Positions 1 through 8,597 of a DNA stretch of 64,000 nt are shown here, one piece after another. This DNA is from CAXMQS01 sp964195995 (GTDB lineage: Bacteria; Actinomycetota; Acidimicrobiia; Spongiisociales; JAOTWH01), in NCBI GenBank assembly GCA_964195995.1, contig CAXMQS010000094.1:1-64000 (forward strand). Reading direction: 5' to 3'. The notes beneath the pieces are model-generated. The model was not told the origin of the DNA, ran no database searches, and saw only the letters and a list, made by a program, of their open reading frames with translations. Position 1 is the first letter of the stretch. Every line of letters begins with the position of its first letter. Position numbers and translations under genes: made by a program.

Positions 1-521
1 TAGAGGTAAAAGCCAGGGACGGCCAGGTTGGAACGGGGGGTTGCGGGTTTCTCTTCGAGGGAGAGCGCGACTCCTGCATCATCCATCTCGACCACGCCGT
101 ATCGAGCCGGATCGCTCACCGGATACCCGAAGACGACGGCCCCGCTGCCGAAGTCGTTGACGATGGTGTCAAGTCCGAGCCTTCCGAAGAAGATGTTGTC
201 TCCGAGGATCAGGGCCACATCGTCGCCGTCGATGAACTGCTCGCCAACGATGAAGGCTTGGGCGATGCCCGCCGGCCGTTCCTGGACCTCGTAGGAGATA
301 TGCAAACCCCATTGCGAGCCGTCGCCGAGTAGCCGCTCGAAGCGCGGGGTGTCGTCTGGCGTCGATATAAGCAGGATGTCCGTGATCCCCGCCTCCATCA
401 GCGTGGCCAGCGGGTAGTAGACCATCGGCTTGTCGTACACCGGCTGCAGCTGCTTGCTGGCGACTCTGGTGATCGGGTCGAGCCGGCTGCCAGCCCCACC
501 GGCAAGGACGATCCCCTTCAT
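1..521 (-). CDS. rmlA: Glucose-1-phosphate thymidylyltransferase, 5' part (runs off window)
   Basis: First step of dTDP-L-rhamnose synthesis: glucose-1-phosphate plus dTTP gives dTDP-glucose and pyrophosphate, in the cytoplasm. About 173 codons are visible and the gene continues past base 1. The N-terminus reads MKGIVLAGGAGSRLDP, the nucleotidyltransferase signature, followed by KQLQPVYDKPMVYYPL, the sugar-nucleotide site, and further in by ILGDNIFFG, with the metal-binding Asp. The ATG overlaps the rmlB stop by one base (TGATG), so the two are translationally coupled. The identification is secure; only the C-terminus is missing. Confidence 0.95.
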   Translation of the reverse strand, partial: MKGIVLAGGAGSRLDPITRVASKQLQPVYDKPMVYYPLATLMEAGITDILLISTPDDTPRFERLLGDGSQWGLHISYEVQERPAGIAQAFIVGEQFIDGDDVALILGDNIFFGRLGLDTIVNDFGSGAVVFGYPVSDPARYGVVEMDDAGVALSLEEKPATPRSNLAVPGFYL

Positions 522-1489
522 CAGCGGTGCTGCTTCAAGGGTCGCCACCAATCCTGGCGCTCTCGGTACCAGTCGATGGTCTCGGAGAGCCGCTCCTCGA
601 AGGGCTCCCCCGGCTTCCACCCGAGTCCACGAAGCTTGGACGAGTCGAGGGCGTAGCGGCGATCGTGTCCGGGCCGATCCGTTACCGGCTCAATGTAGGA
701 GTCATCCTTGCCGAGTGCCGACAGGATCCTTGTGGTGAGATCGATATTGGAGAGTTGCTTGTCTGCGCTGATGTTGTAGATCTCTCCCGGTGTGCCCCCA
801 TCGACCAAGAAGTGGATGGCTGCGACATGATCCTCGACGTGAAGCCAATCTCGCTCGTTGAGCCCATCTCCGTAGAGCGGCACCTTCATGTCATCGAGAA
901 GGTTCGTGACGAAGAGAGGGATCACCTTCTCCGGGAATTGGTACGGCCCGTAGTTGTTGGTGCAACGCGTGATGACGGCGTAGTAGTCGAAGGTGACGCC
1001 GTACGACTGGACCAGGAGATCGGCGCCCGCCTTGGCCGCCGAGTACGGCGAGGACGGCTCGAGCAAAGCGCCTTCATCGGCGAAACCCTCGTCCCAGGAG
1101 CCGTAAACCTCGTCCGTGGAGACCTGGATGAAGCGCTCAACCTGGTGGCGGTTAGCGGCGTCGATCAGCACCCCCGTACCAACCACGTTGGTCTTCAGAA
1201 AGACGGAGGGGCCATCGATCGAGCGGTCGACGTGACTCTCGGCGGCGAAGTTGACAACAACATCCTTGCCCATGACCATGTTGTCGACAAGAGACGCGTC
1301 CTGGATATCACCCTGGACGAAGGTGTGATTGTCGAATCCGTCCAGCTCGTCGACCGTTGCCTTGACCCCCGCATAGGTGAGCAGATCGAGGTTGGTGACC
1401 GTGGCGTCAGGCTCGTGCTCGAACAGGTATCGGATGAAGTTCGATCCGATGAACCCGGCTCCACCGGTAACAAGGTAGTTACGACCCAT
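521..1489 (-). CDS. rmlB: dTDP-glucose 4,6-dehydratase
   Basis: Second step of dTDP-rhamnose synthesis: dTDP-glucose is converted to dTDP-4-keto-6-deoxyglucose with bound NAD. The 322-residue extended-SDR protein has the Rossmann motif GGAGFIG at residues 9-15, the active-site TDE at 125-127, and Tyr149-x3-Lys153 in SPYSAAK. Length is normal for the family (about 320-360). It lies between rmlC (51 bp upstream) and rmlA (1-bp overlap), in the order rmlC-B-A. rmlD, needed to finish rhamnose, is not in this window and may lie beyond the left edge. Confidence 0.96.
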   Translation of the reverse strand: MGRNYLVTGGAGFIGSNFIRYLFEHEPDATVTNLDLLTYAGVKATVDELDGFDNHTFVQGDIQDASLVDNMVMGKDVVVNFAAESHVDRSIDGPSVFLKTNVVGTGVLIDAANRHQVERFIQVSTDEVYGSWDEGFADEGALLEPSSPYSAAKAGADLLVQSYGVTFDYYAVITRCTNNYGPYQFPEKVIPLFVTNLLDDMKVPLYGDGLNERDWLHVEDHVAAIHFLVDGGTPGEIYNISADKQLSNIDLTTRILSALGKDDSYIEPVTDRPGHDRRYALDSSKLRGLGWKPGEPFEERLSETIDWYRERQDWWRPLKQHR

Positions 1490-1540
1490 GACTCCAACCT
1501 GGTGTTTTGCGTCGACGGTTCGGCCAGGTTAGCGATGCGG

Positions 1541-2089
1541 TCATTCGAACAGCTGAGCGTCCCCAAGCAAGGGAGCCGCCTCGTCCTTGCTGGAAACGCT
1601 GGGAAGTTCATCGCCAAGCGGCCACTGGACCGCCAGCTCGGGATCGTTCCACCTGATGGCGCGGTCGGCTTCAGGCACGTAGTAATCGGTCGCCTTGTAC
1701 AGAAGATCTGCACTCGCAGAAAGGGTCAGGAAACCGTGGGCGAAGCCGGCGGGAACCCACAGCTGGCGATGGTTCTTCTCGTTTAGCTCGACTCCAAACC
1801 AGTGTTTGAAGGTCTCAGAAGACCTCCGGATGTCAACCGCTACGTCCCAAACAGCGCCCGCGACGCACCGCACCAGCTTTCCCTGTGGATGCGGAAGCTG
1901 ATAATGCAGGCCACGCAGGACGCCGTGGACAGACTGCGAGTGGTTGTCTTGGACGAAGCCAACATCGAGATGTGTCGCTTCGCTGAAGGTGCGAGCGCTC
2001 CAGCTCTCTACAAAGAATCCTCGGTCATCTTCGAACACGGTCGGTTCGACGATCAGCAAGCCAGCAAGTGAAGTAGTTGTGACGTTCAC
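1541..2089 (-). CDS. rmlC: dTDP-4-dehydrorhamnose 3,5-epimerase
   Basis: Third step of dTDP-rhamnose synthesis: double epimerisation of dTDP-4-keto-6-deoxyglucose. The 182-residue cupin has the family hallmarks DDRGFFVESW near residue 21, QDNHSQS near 47, LRGLHYQ with the catalytic His at 62, and VPAGFAHGFL near 112. It is the first gene of the leftward rmlCBA group; the start ATG faces a divergent gene across a 130-bp region that must hold both promoters. Confidence 0.96.
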   Translation of the reverse strand: MNVTTTSLAGLLIVEPTVFEDDRGFFVESWSARTFSEATHLDVGFVQDNHSQSVHGVLRGLHYQLPHPQGKLVRCVAGAVWDVAVDIRRSSETFKHWFGVELNEKNHRQLWVPAGFAHGFLTLSASADLLYKATDYYVPEADRAIRWNDPELAVQWPLGDELPSVSSKDEAAPLLGDAQLFE

Positions 2090-2219
2090 GCCGTCGTGAG
2101 CCTAAAACCTGTCGAGAGCCAGTCCGTGCACTGAGTCCGGCCGTCCGGACCGCCATTAGAGTGGCCCGGCACTTGCACCACAATCCCCACCCTCCGACCA
2201 CCGCAAGGAGAGGCTAGCT

Positions 2220-3656
2220 GTGCCCACCCGCCAGATGAAGACCGCCGATGCCTACAAGGCTCAACGAATCAAACACTGGGACAGCGTTGCCGATGTCCGC
2301 ATCAGAGTCAAGGATCTGAGCGGCTACTACCACAATCGGCTGGAGCAGATCTTTGGCTTTCTCGTCCCGGTCGGCTCGCGTGTTCTCGAGTTAGGAAGCG
2401 GGTCTGGAGACCTTCTGGCCTCGTTGAGACCGTCATACGGAGTGGGCGTTGACTTCTCGCCCCGCGCAGTGAAGCACGCGCAAGAGCGATACCCCGATCT
2501 CACATTCGTCGAAGGCGATGCTCACTCGGTTGAGTTGGAGGACACTTTTGACGTAATCATCATGTCCGATCTCGTGAACGATCTTTGGGACGTTCAAGGA
2601 GTCCTCCAGAATGTCCGGAGGTTCTGCCACGGAGGCACGCGACTGATCCTCAACTCCTACAGCCGGATTTGGCAACTACCGCTGGGACTGGCCCGTCGAC
2701 TTGGCATGGCCAAGCCAGAGCTCCAACAGAACTGGTTCACCGTCGAAGACTTGGAAAACCTCCTAAGCTTGTCCGACTTCGAAGTCGTCAAGCAATTCGC
2801 CGAGGTTCTCTGGCCCATGCGGACTCCGCTGGTTGGCAGCTTCCTGAACAGGATTCTCGTCAAGGTCTGGCCCTTCAAATACTTCGCCATGACGAATTTC
2901 GTGGTGGTAAGGCCGCGGCAGCTGGAGTCCGACGAGGATCCGAACGTGTCAGTCATCATCCCGGCACGTAACGAGGCTGGACACATCAATTCGATAGTTG
3001 AGCGCACCCCGGAGATGGGTCGAAGCACTGAGCTCATATTCGTGGAGGGCAAATCGAGCGACGACACGTATGAAACAATCGAGGCAGCGATCGCCGACAA
3101 CCCACAACGCAATCTACGAGTCCTAAAGCAGCTCGGTCAAGGCAAGGGTGACGCTGTCCGCTTGGGCTTTGGCGAAGCTACCGGCGACGTCCTGATGATT
3201 CTCGATGCAGATATGACAGTGCCGCCTGAGGATCTTCCGCGATTCCTAAGTGCCCTGGTGAGTGGGGACGGGGAATTCATCAATGGCGTTCGTCTCGTGT
3301 ACCCAATGGAGGACAAGGCCATGCGGTTCTTGAACCTCGTAGGAAACAAGTTCTTCAGCTTCACATTCTCGTGGCTACTTCAGCAGAGGGTGAAGGACAC
3401 ACTGTGTGGTACGAAGGTTCTGTACCGCCGAGACTACGAGCGGATCGCCGCCAACCGCGACTACTTCGGTGACTTCGATCCGTTTGGTGACTTCGATCTC
3501 CTCTTCGGAGCGGCAAAGCTCAACCTCAGGATCGTCGACATGCCCATTCGCTATGGGGAGCGTGTCTACGGCGACACCAACATCAACCGCTGGCAGCACG
3601 GATGGCTCTTGATCCGAATGGCGATCTTCGCGGCTCGGCGACTCAGGTTCACCTAG
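2220..3656 (+). CDS. Fused SAM methyltransferase and GT2 glycosyltransferase
   Basis: A 478-residue two-domain protein. Residues 1-235 form a class I SAM-dependent methyltransferase (motif I VLELGSGSGD at 55-64). Residues 242-445 form a GT2 domain of the dolichol-phosphate-mannose-synthase type, with VSVIIPARNE at 243-252, GKGDAVRLGF near 309 and the metal-binding DAD at 329-331. The C-terminus lacks obvious transmembrane segments. The start is GTG at 2220 behind the strong ribosome site AAGGAGAGG. The next gene begins 4 bp after the stop. Probable role: transfer of a sugar from a nucleotide donor to a lipid or glycan acceptor, with methylation by the same polypeptide. Substrates cannot be read from sequence. 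Confidence 0.85.
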   Translation: MPTRQMKTADAYKAQRIKHWDSVADVRIRVKDLSGYYHNRLEQIFGFLVPVGSRVLELGSGSGDLLASLRPSYGVGVDFSPRAVKHAQERYPDLTFVEGDAHSVELEDTFDVIIMSDLVNDLWDVQGVLQNVRRFCHGGTRLILNSYSRIWQLPLGLARRLGMAKPELQQNWFTVEDLENLLSLSDFEVVKQFAEVLWPMRTPLVGSFLNRILVKVWPFKYFAMTNFVVVRPRQLESDEDPNVSVIIPARNEAGHINSIVERTPEMGRSTELIFVEGKSSDDTYETIEAAIADNPQRNLRVLKQLGQGKGDAVRLGFGEATGDVLMILDADMTVPPEDLPRFLSALVSGDGEFINGVRLVYPMEDKAMRFLNLVGNKFFSFTFSWLLQQRVKDTLCGTKVLYRRDYERIAANRDYFGDFDPFGDFDLLFGAAKLNLRIVDMPIRYGERVYGDTNINRWQHGWLLIRMAIFAARRLRFT

Positions 3657-3660
3657 CCTC

Positions 3661-4521
3661 ATGACTGGTCTCCTGCGGCGCCTTCGGGGCCGAATCCCGC
3701 TCACTCGGCTGCGGCTCTTTGCTGCGCGCTCTCTCTATCGCAGCATTCGTTTGTTCCGAAAGGACGACCATGCTCGAATCGTCAGGTCGGGGATCCGCTA
3801 TGAAGTGGACCTATCCGAAGGTATCGACCTCGCTGTTTACGTCTTCGGCCGATTCCAGCGCCACGTCCTGGACTCAAGATACGTGACAATTCCGCCGGAT
3901 GGCATTGCCGTAGACGTAGGAGCGAATATGGGAAGCATGACCCTCCCTCTTGCGAAGATGATTCCACGGGGCAGCGTGTATGCGTTTGAACCCACCGACA
4001 CCGGATATCGCAGGCTGACCCGAAACGTGGCGCTCAACCCAGAGTTGGCGGAGAGGATCACATGTGTGAACGCGTTCTTATCTGACGCCACCAACGCGAA
4101 CCCCGACATCGTCGCGTATTCGAGCTGGCGTGTCGATCGCAAAGCCGAGGGAGCTCACCCGATTCACGGTGGCAGCATTGGCAGCGCCGATGACGTGATG
4201 TCGACCACACTCGATGAGTTCTATGCCGAACACCGCCTTAGCCGATTGGACTTCATCAAGATCGACACCGATGGCCACGAGTGGCATGTATTGTTGGGCG
4301 CCGCCAGAACCATCAAGACAGAACGGCCGCTCGTCGTCTTTGAATGTGGGTTGTCTCAGCTTCGCGAGGAGGGCACGTCACTTGCGGAGGTTCATGGATT
4401 CTTCAATCGCCTGGGTTATCGGCTTGTCGAGAGCAAGAGTGGCAGGGAAATCGACCCTGAGAACCTCGAGAGCGCTGTCCCCGACAAGTCCAGCATCGAC
4501 GCTCTGGCGATTTCGACATAG
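3661..4521 (+). CDS. FkbM-family methyltransferase
   Basis: A 286-residue SAM-dependent O-methyltransferase of the FkbM family, common in glycan and natural-product loci, where it methylates hydroxyl groups of sugars or polyketides. The SAM site is IAVDVGANMGSMTLP near residue 81, followed by VYAFEPTD (acidic residue contacting the ribose) and the later DFIKIDTDGHE motif typical of FkbM proteins. It starts 4 bp after the preceding methyltransferase-GT2 gene, so the two are probably co-transcribed. Likely decorates the polysaccharide made by this locus. Confidence 0.88.
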   Translation: MTGLLRRLRGRIPLTRLRLFAARSLYRSIRLFRKDDHARIVRSGIRYEVDLSEGIDLAVYVFGRFQRHVLDSRYVTIPPDGIAVDVGANMGSMTLPLAKMIPRGSVYAFEPTDTGYRRLTRNVALNPELAERITCVNAFLSDATNANPDIVAYSSWRVDRKAEGAHPIHGGSIGSADDVMSTTLDEFYAEHRLSRLDFIKIDTDGHEWHVLLGAARTIKTERPLVVFECGLSQLREEGTSLAEVHGFFNRLGYRLVESKSGREIDPENLESAVPDKSSIDALAIST

Positions 4522-4712
4522 CCCCCAATCGCAACCCACAACACGTCCCCCCAGGCGGCCGTTGGCACCGCACGGGCGACAACGGAAGAGGACCGCCGAT
4601 ACGGAGAGGCACCCATTCGGCGAGCTTCCGGCAACGGTCCTGTCGCCCAGAACAGGTGATTCCGTCCTTTTCGGCAAGGATTGGGGCTCGCATCGAATAG
4701 CCGGAACGACGC

Positions 4713-5504
4713 CTAACGCCGAGCCACAAGACTGGTGTAGTCAGATATGGATTCTCCCAGACGCGGTACCTCACGAGTCAGCGACCCGCCGACCACGAAC
4801 TCAACATCGAATCCGAGCTTCATTAGATACTCGAGCAGCTGACTCGCCGAAGATCCAGCCCGACGGAGCCCGGCGGGCCAGTACTCCGCCAACATGACGA
4901 CACCAGGGTTCTCTGTGAGAACCCGCTGCATACCGCCTAGTGCGTCGTACTCGGCGCCCTGGATGTCCATCTTGATGAGGTCAACTGGATCACCTGGTAC
5001 GAGGAAGTCGTCGAGTCGATAGGCCCGAACGCGGTAGTGCCGGCGATCGCCACCTGGGTCGTAGGTCCTGTGATCCACGTTGAGGTCAGCCGATTCGTAC
5101 AGGTTCGCTTCGCCGGTGGTGGCGCCAATTGCAGCTTGCACCGCCTCGACATTCGCCCGCTTGGCCACGGCAGCAACCAAGCGGGCGTAGTTCTGCTGAT
5201 CTGGCTCAAAAGCCACCACTCGCCCATCCGCGCCCACGAGCTTCGATAGGTAGAGGGTGTGGCTTCCGATGTTGGCTCCGACATCGATGGCAGTTGCCCC
5301 TGGCTTGAGGTATTGGCGCATCAGGCGGCGTTCGACTTTTTCCGTTACGGCTTTGTAGGCCGAATAGGCGATGCGGTACGCCGGAAAGGCGTGGTTATAT
5401 AGGAATCCCCCGACTCGGAACGTCAAACTGGATTCAGGCATCGGCGGAACGATAACCGCACGAGGCCACGGACGTTCGGTGATCTGCCCTAGCATCGCAG
5501 GCAA
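4713..5504 (-). CDS. FkbM-family methyltransferase (second copy)
   Basis: A 263-residue FkbM-type SAM methyltransferase, convergent with the first one across a 191-bp spacer. Visible motifs are AIDVGANIGSHTLYL, VVAFEPDQQN and LIKMDIQGAEYDAL. It is only distantly similar to its neighbour outside these motifs, so it is probably an independent family member rather than a recent duplicate. The longest frame starts with TTG at 5504; ATG codons at 5495 and 5441 are plausible alternatives and keep the whole catalytic domain. Probable sugar O-methylation in the same envelope glycan pathway. Confidence 0.85.
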   Translation of the reverse strand: MPAMLGQITERPWPRAVIVPPMPESSLTFRVGGFLYNHAFPAYRIAYSAYKAVTEKVERRLMRQYLKPGATAIDVGANIGSHTLYLSKLVGADGRVVAFEPDQQNYARLVAAVAKRANVEAVQAAIGATTGEANLYESADLNVDHRTYDPGGDRRHYRVRAYRLDDFLVPGDPVDLIKMDIQGAEYDALGGMQRVLTENPGVVMLAEYWPAGLRRAGSSASQLLEYLMKLGFDVEFVVGGSLTREVPRLGESISDYTSLVARR

Positions 5505-5623
5505 TGGAGACCATGTTCCTGACTTCGGGCACCACGAGCAAAGCCGTTGAGTGGGTGGTCGGAATCACACACATTCGACCTCGTCGTAGAGGCTTGAGGC
5601 TCGCAGCTGCCTTCCCCCGGTAA

Positions 5624-7156
5624 GTGCAGTTGAAGAGGCCCACCACGGTATTGCTAGCCGGTGTTGCCTGCATCATCGTTGCTTGGTCCTTCGCAAATCC
5701 ACCGTTCGCATCGCCGGACGAGAGTGCGCATTACATACGAGCTGTCGGCCTCGGACAAGGCCAGGTTGTTGGGGATGAAGCGGACTATCCGAGTGGCTCA
5801 TTCGTTGGGATTGACTTCGGCAATGAACGGCAGCTCCGATGGCGCAACGAGACCGTCCGGAGTATTGACATACCCCCGGGCCTCTCTCCTCAAGGCGTGG
5901 ACTGCAACGCGTTTCAGATTCTTGTCACAGCGGCGTGTCAACGGGAAGTTGATACACCAAAGGGACCGACAACCGAGTTGACACCCGTGGGGAATTATCA
6001 ACCTCTCCCGTACATCCTCCCTGGTCTGGCGACGCGGATCGCAAGTGACCCACTCAGTGGCAACTATCTGGGTCGCCTCGCCAGCGCCTTGCCAACCATC
6101 GCTCTTCTGGGCCTAGGCATAGCGGTGGCGTTTCGCACCGGCACAGGAGGAATGTCGATTCTCGGCCCTCTGATTGCCTTAACGCCAATGGTCCTCTTCT
6201 TGGGATCAACGCTGACCCCAAGCGCTCTCGAAATCAGCGCTGGCTTCGCGTTCGCGTCGGCGATGGTTCGCATTGGGCTGGATAGGCAAGCGCCACGCAT
6301 GGCTTATGTCATTGGTGGCGTTTCGGGAGTGTTGTTAGCTCTCAGCCGCTCAACTGGTCCAGTCTGGGTCCTTCTGCTGGCTCTCATACCCCTAAGCCTT
6401 CGAGGCGCGCAGGACGCGTGGGACGCTATCAGAAGGGCTAGTCCCGTCTCCTGGGTAGCTCTCGGCAGTATCGCAGTCGCTGCGACCGCAAACAGAATCT
6501 GGGAAGCTGCTTTCGGACCCGACTTCCACATCAGCCTGTCACCCGTGGGGCACTCCTTGTCGGAAGGTCTTGGTTGGACCGCGCTGACAGTGTCGGAGCA
6601 GATCGGCGTCTTCGGTTACCTCGAATTGTCCATGCCTCGAGTCGCATACCTGACGTGGTACGCCATGCTGGCCACATTGTCTGTGGTGGCCTTGATGGTT
6701 GGCCAGCGCAGGCAACGACTCGTCTACCTCTCAATTGCCGCTGCTTCAATCGCTATACCGACGCTCCTGCAGGCTGCCATTATCCGCCACACGGGTTTCT
6801 ACGTCTCGGGCCGCCATGTCCTGCCCTTTACCGTGGCCCTGCCACTGCTCGCGGCTGGAATCGTGGCCAGCAACAGGAGTCGCCTAGCGGGCCTTGCCAC
6901 GTCGGTACCGCTGTGGTTCGCGACAGCGGCAGGCCTGGTTCATCTCCTCGGTTGGCTGGCCAACGCCAGGCGCCACGCTGTTGGAGCCAACGGACCACTC
7001 TTCTTCTTCGGTCATAGCCAGTGGGCGCCCCCATTGGGCTGGGCGCCCTGGTTGGCAGTTGTCACGGCGGGCGTCAGCGCAATTATCGCCGCAGGATGGT
7101 TAGCTATTCGAGAGAGACCACCTGTCGACTCTGTGATGACCGCCAGCTCGGAATAG
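5624..7156 (+). CDS. DUF2142-type polytopic membrane protein
   Basis: A 510-residue integral membrane protein with about ten hydrophobic segments: one at the N-terminus (residues 8-25), then an extracytoplasmic stretch of roughly 130 residues, then a run of helices to the end. The sequence PPFASPDESAHYIRA just after the first helix matches the PP-DE-H signature of DUF2142 proteins, which resemble GT-C lipid-linked glycosyltransferases in layout. The start is GTG at 5624; ribosome site is weak. Followed 40 bp later by a GT2 gene on the same strand. Role in glycan assembly is inferred from family and context. Confidence 0.75.
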   Translation: MQLKRPTTVLLAGVACIIVAWSFANPPFASPDESAHYIRAVGLGQGQVVGDEADYPSGSFVGIDFGNERQLRWRNETVRSIDIPPGLSPQGVDCNAFQILVTAACQREVDTPKGPTTELTPVGNYQPLPYILPGLATRIASDPLSGNYLGRLASALPTIALLGLGIAVAFRTGTGGMSILGPLIALTPMVLFLGSTLTPSALEISAGFAFASAMVRIGLDRQAPRMAYVIGGVSGVLLALSRSTGPVWVLLLALIPLSLRGAQDAWDAIRRASPVSWVALGSIAVAATANRIWEAAFGPDFHISLSPVGHSLSEGLGWTALTVSEQIGVFGYLELSMPRVAYLTWYAMLATLSVVALMVGQRRQRLVYLSIAAASIAIPTLLQAAIIRHTGFYVSGRHVLPFTVALPLLAAGIVASNRSRLAGLATSVPLWFATAAGLVHLLGWLANARRHAVGANGPLFFFGHSQWAPPLGWAPWLAVVTAGVSAIIAAGWLAIRERPPVDSVMTASSE

Positions 7157-7196
7157 TCGATAGCGAGGTTAGTTGCATGACCAGCCGAGGGATCTG

Positions 7197-8597
7197 ATGG
7201 GATCTGTCGCAGACACCGGCCGCTACCGCAAGATCCTCTCGTGGTACCGCTGGCGACGCTCGGGGAGAATCGTTTTCGATTCTGTTCCCGAGCCCACCGG
7301 CTCGACCCACTTCGTCATGAGCAACGGGGTCCCCCTAGGCAGGCCTGCCGACACCGCCAGCATCATCGTCGTCAGTGCCCCCGGCACGGTCGCCGCCCCT
7401 GGCGCCTATCGGGCGTTGGCCGAGGTTCTCGAGACCACGAACGCCGACATGGTGACCTGCGACCACATTGTCACCGGCTCGGGACGATTGGCCTTCCGCA
7501 AGCCGCAGCTCTCACCCCGGTTGCTGGCCTCGGGCCCCTACATCGGACCGGTGCTGGCACTGCGGCCTTCCTTGCTCGACATCGCGCCCGACGCCCACGC
7601 GGCCTTGATCGGCTCGGCCGGCAGGGCGGCCCGCATCGAGCACGTCGACCAGGCTTGGTTCGCCACGGCCACGGGATTCGGCGTAGAAGCTTCCGTGCAG
7701 GGGGCCGAGGATGCGCTGGGGGCTTGGCACAAGGCGCAGGCCTCCCCTGCCCGCGACAGCCCGTGGCTGAAGATCGACCTGAGTCCACAATCGGGTCGCC
7801 CAACCACCGTCGTCATACCGACACGAGATGGCGGACAGCGCCTCCGCCAACTCATCGACTCGATCGGCCAATCCCCCCTGCCTGCCGAGTTGATCGTCGT
7901 GGATAACGGCTCGACGGACAGCCAGACGACGAACCTCCTGGCCGACATCGCTACTCGGCCCGGCGTTCAGGTCTTAGCGGCCCCAGGGGCATTCAACTTC
8001 AGCCGCGTCTGTAACATCGCGCTCGCTCAGGTAAAGACGCAAACAGTTGCCTTCGTGAACGACGACGTGTCGCCCCTCGACGATCGCTGGCTCTCACAGC
8101 TCGTTGCCAACCTGGATGACCCAGCGATCGGCGTCGTCGGACCCCAGCTGAGATACCCAGATGGGGCGATTCAACACGCCGGCGTTGTCCTTGGCCTCGG
8201 AGGCGCCGCCGGGCATGGGTTCCGCGGTTCCGACCCCGATCACGACGGCTATCTCGGACTCTCCGGCGCCCGGCGTGAGGTCTCTGCGGTGACCGGGGCA
8301 TGCCTGGTAGCGCGAACGGCCGACCTGAGAGCGATCGAGGGGTTCGACGAGGACTATCAGAGTGACTTCCAGGACGTCGATCTGTGCCTTCGGCTGGGCG
8401 AACGGCTAGGGCTGGCCGCTGTCTTGGATCCACGTCTGCCGCTGGTTCACCTCGAATCAGCCACCAGGGGCCAAAAGGACGCTCTGCCCGCAGACGCGGC
8501 GCGGCTTCGAGAGCGCTGGGCCGAACGGCTCGATGAAGACCCCTATTACTCCCGACGCCTGCCCCGAATCAACCCCGGCTACTCGCTCAAGAGCTAG
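7197..8597 (+). CDS. GT2 glycosyltransferase with a degenerate N-terminal GT domain
   Basis: A 466-residue protein. The C-terminal half (from about residue 200) is an active-looking GT2 domain: TTVVIPTRDGG, LIVVDNGSTD, then FVNDDVSP as the metal site at 287-293, and the family motif YPDGAIQHAGV. The first 190 residues align by eye with the middle of the first GT2 domain of the neighbouring 917-residue protein, but the DHDDE metal site there reads SAPGT here (60-64), so this half looks catalytically dead. ATG at 7197 is chosen because GAGGGA lies 5 bases upstream; a TTG at 7173 is possible. It overlaps the convergent neighbour by 11 bp. Confidence 0.82.
   Translation: MGSVADTGRYRKILSWYRWRRSGRIVFDSVPEPTGSTHFVMSNGVPLGRPADTASIIVVSAPGTVAAPGAYRALAEVLETTNADMVTCDHIVTGSGRLAFRKPQLSPRLLASGPYIGPVLALRPSLLDIAPDAHAALIGSAGRAARIEHVDQAWFATATGFGVEASVQGAEDALGAWHKAQASPARDSPWLKIDLSPQSGRPTTVVIPTRDGGQRLRQLIDSIGQSPLPAELIVVDNGSTDSQTTNLLADIATRPGVQVLAAPGAFNFSRVCNIALAQVKTQTVAFVNDDVSPLDDRWLSQLVANLDDPAIGVVGPQLRYPDGAIQHAGVVLGLGGAAGHGFRGSDPDHDGYLGLSGARREVSAVTGACLVARTADLRAIEGFDEDYQSDFQDVDLCLRLGERLGLAAVLDPRLPLVHLESATRGQKDALPADAARLRERWAERLDEDPYYSRRLPRINPGYSLKS

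Noticed and set aside
527..1786. Long plus-strand frame of 419 residues opposite rmlB/rmlC
   Set aside because: It is the antisense of rmlB and rmlC, both with complete catalytic motifs; the frame has no recognisable domain.
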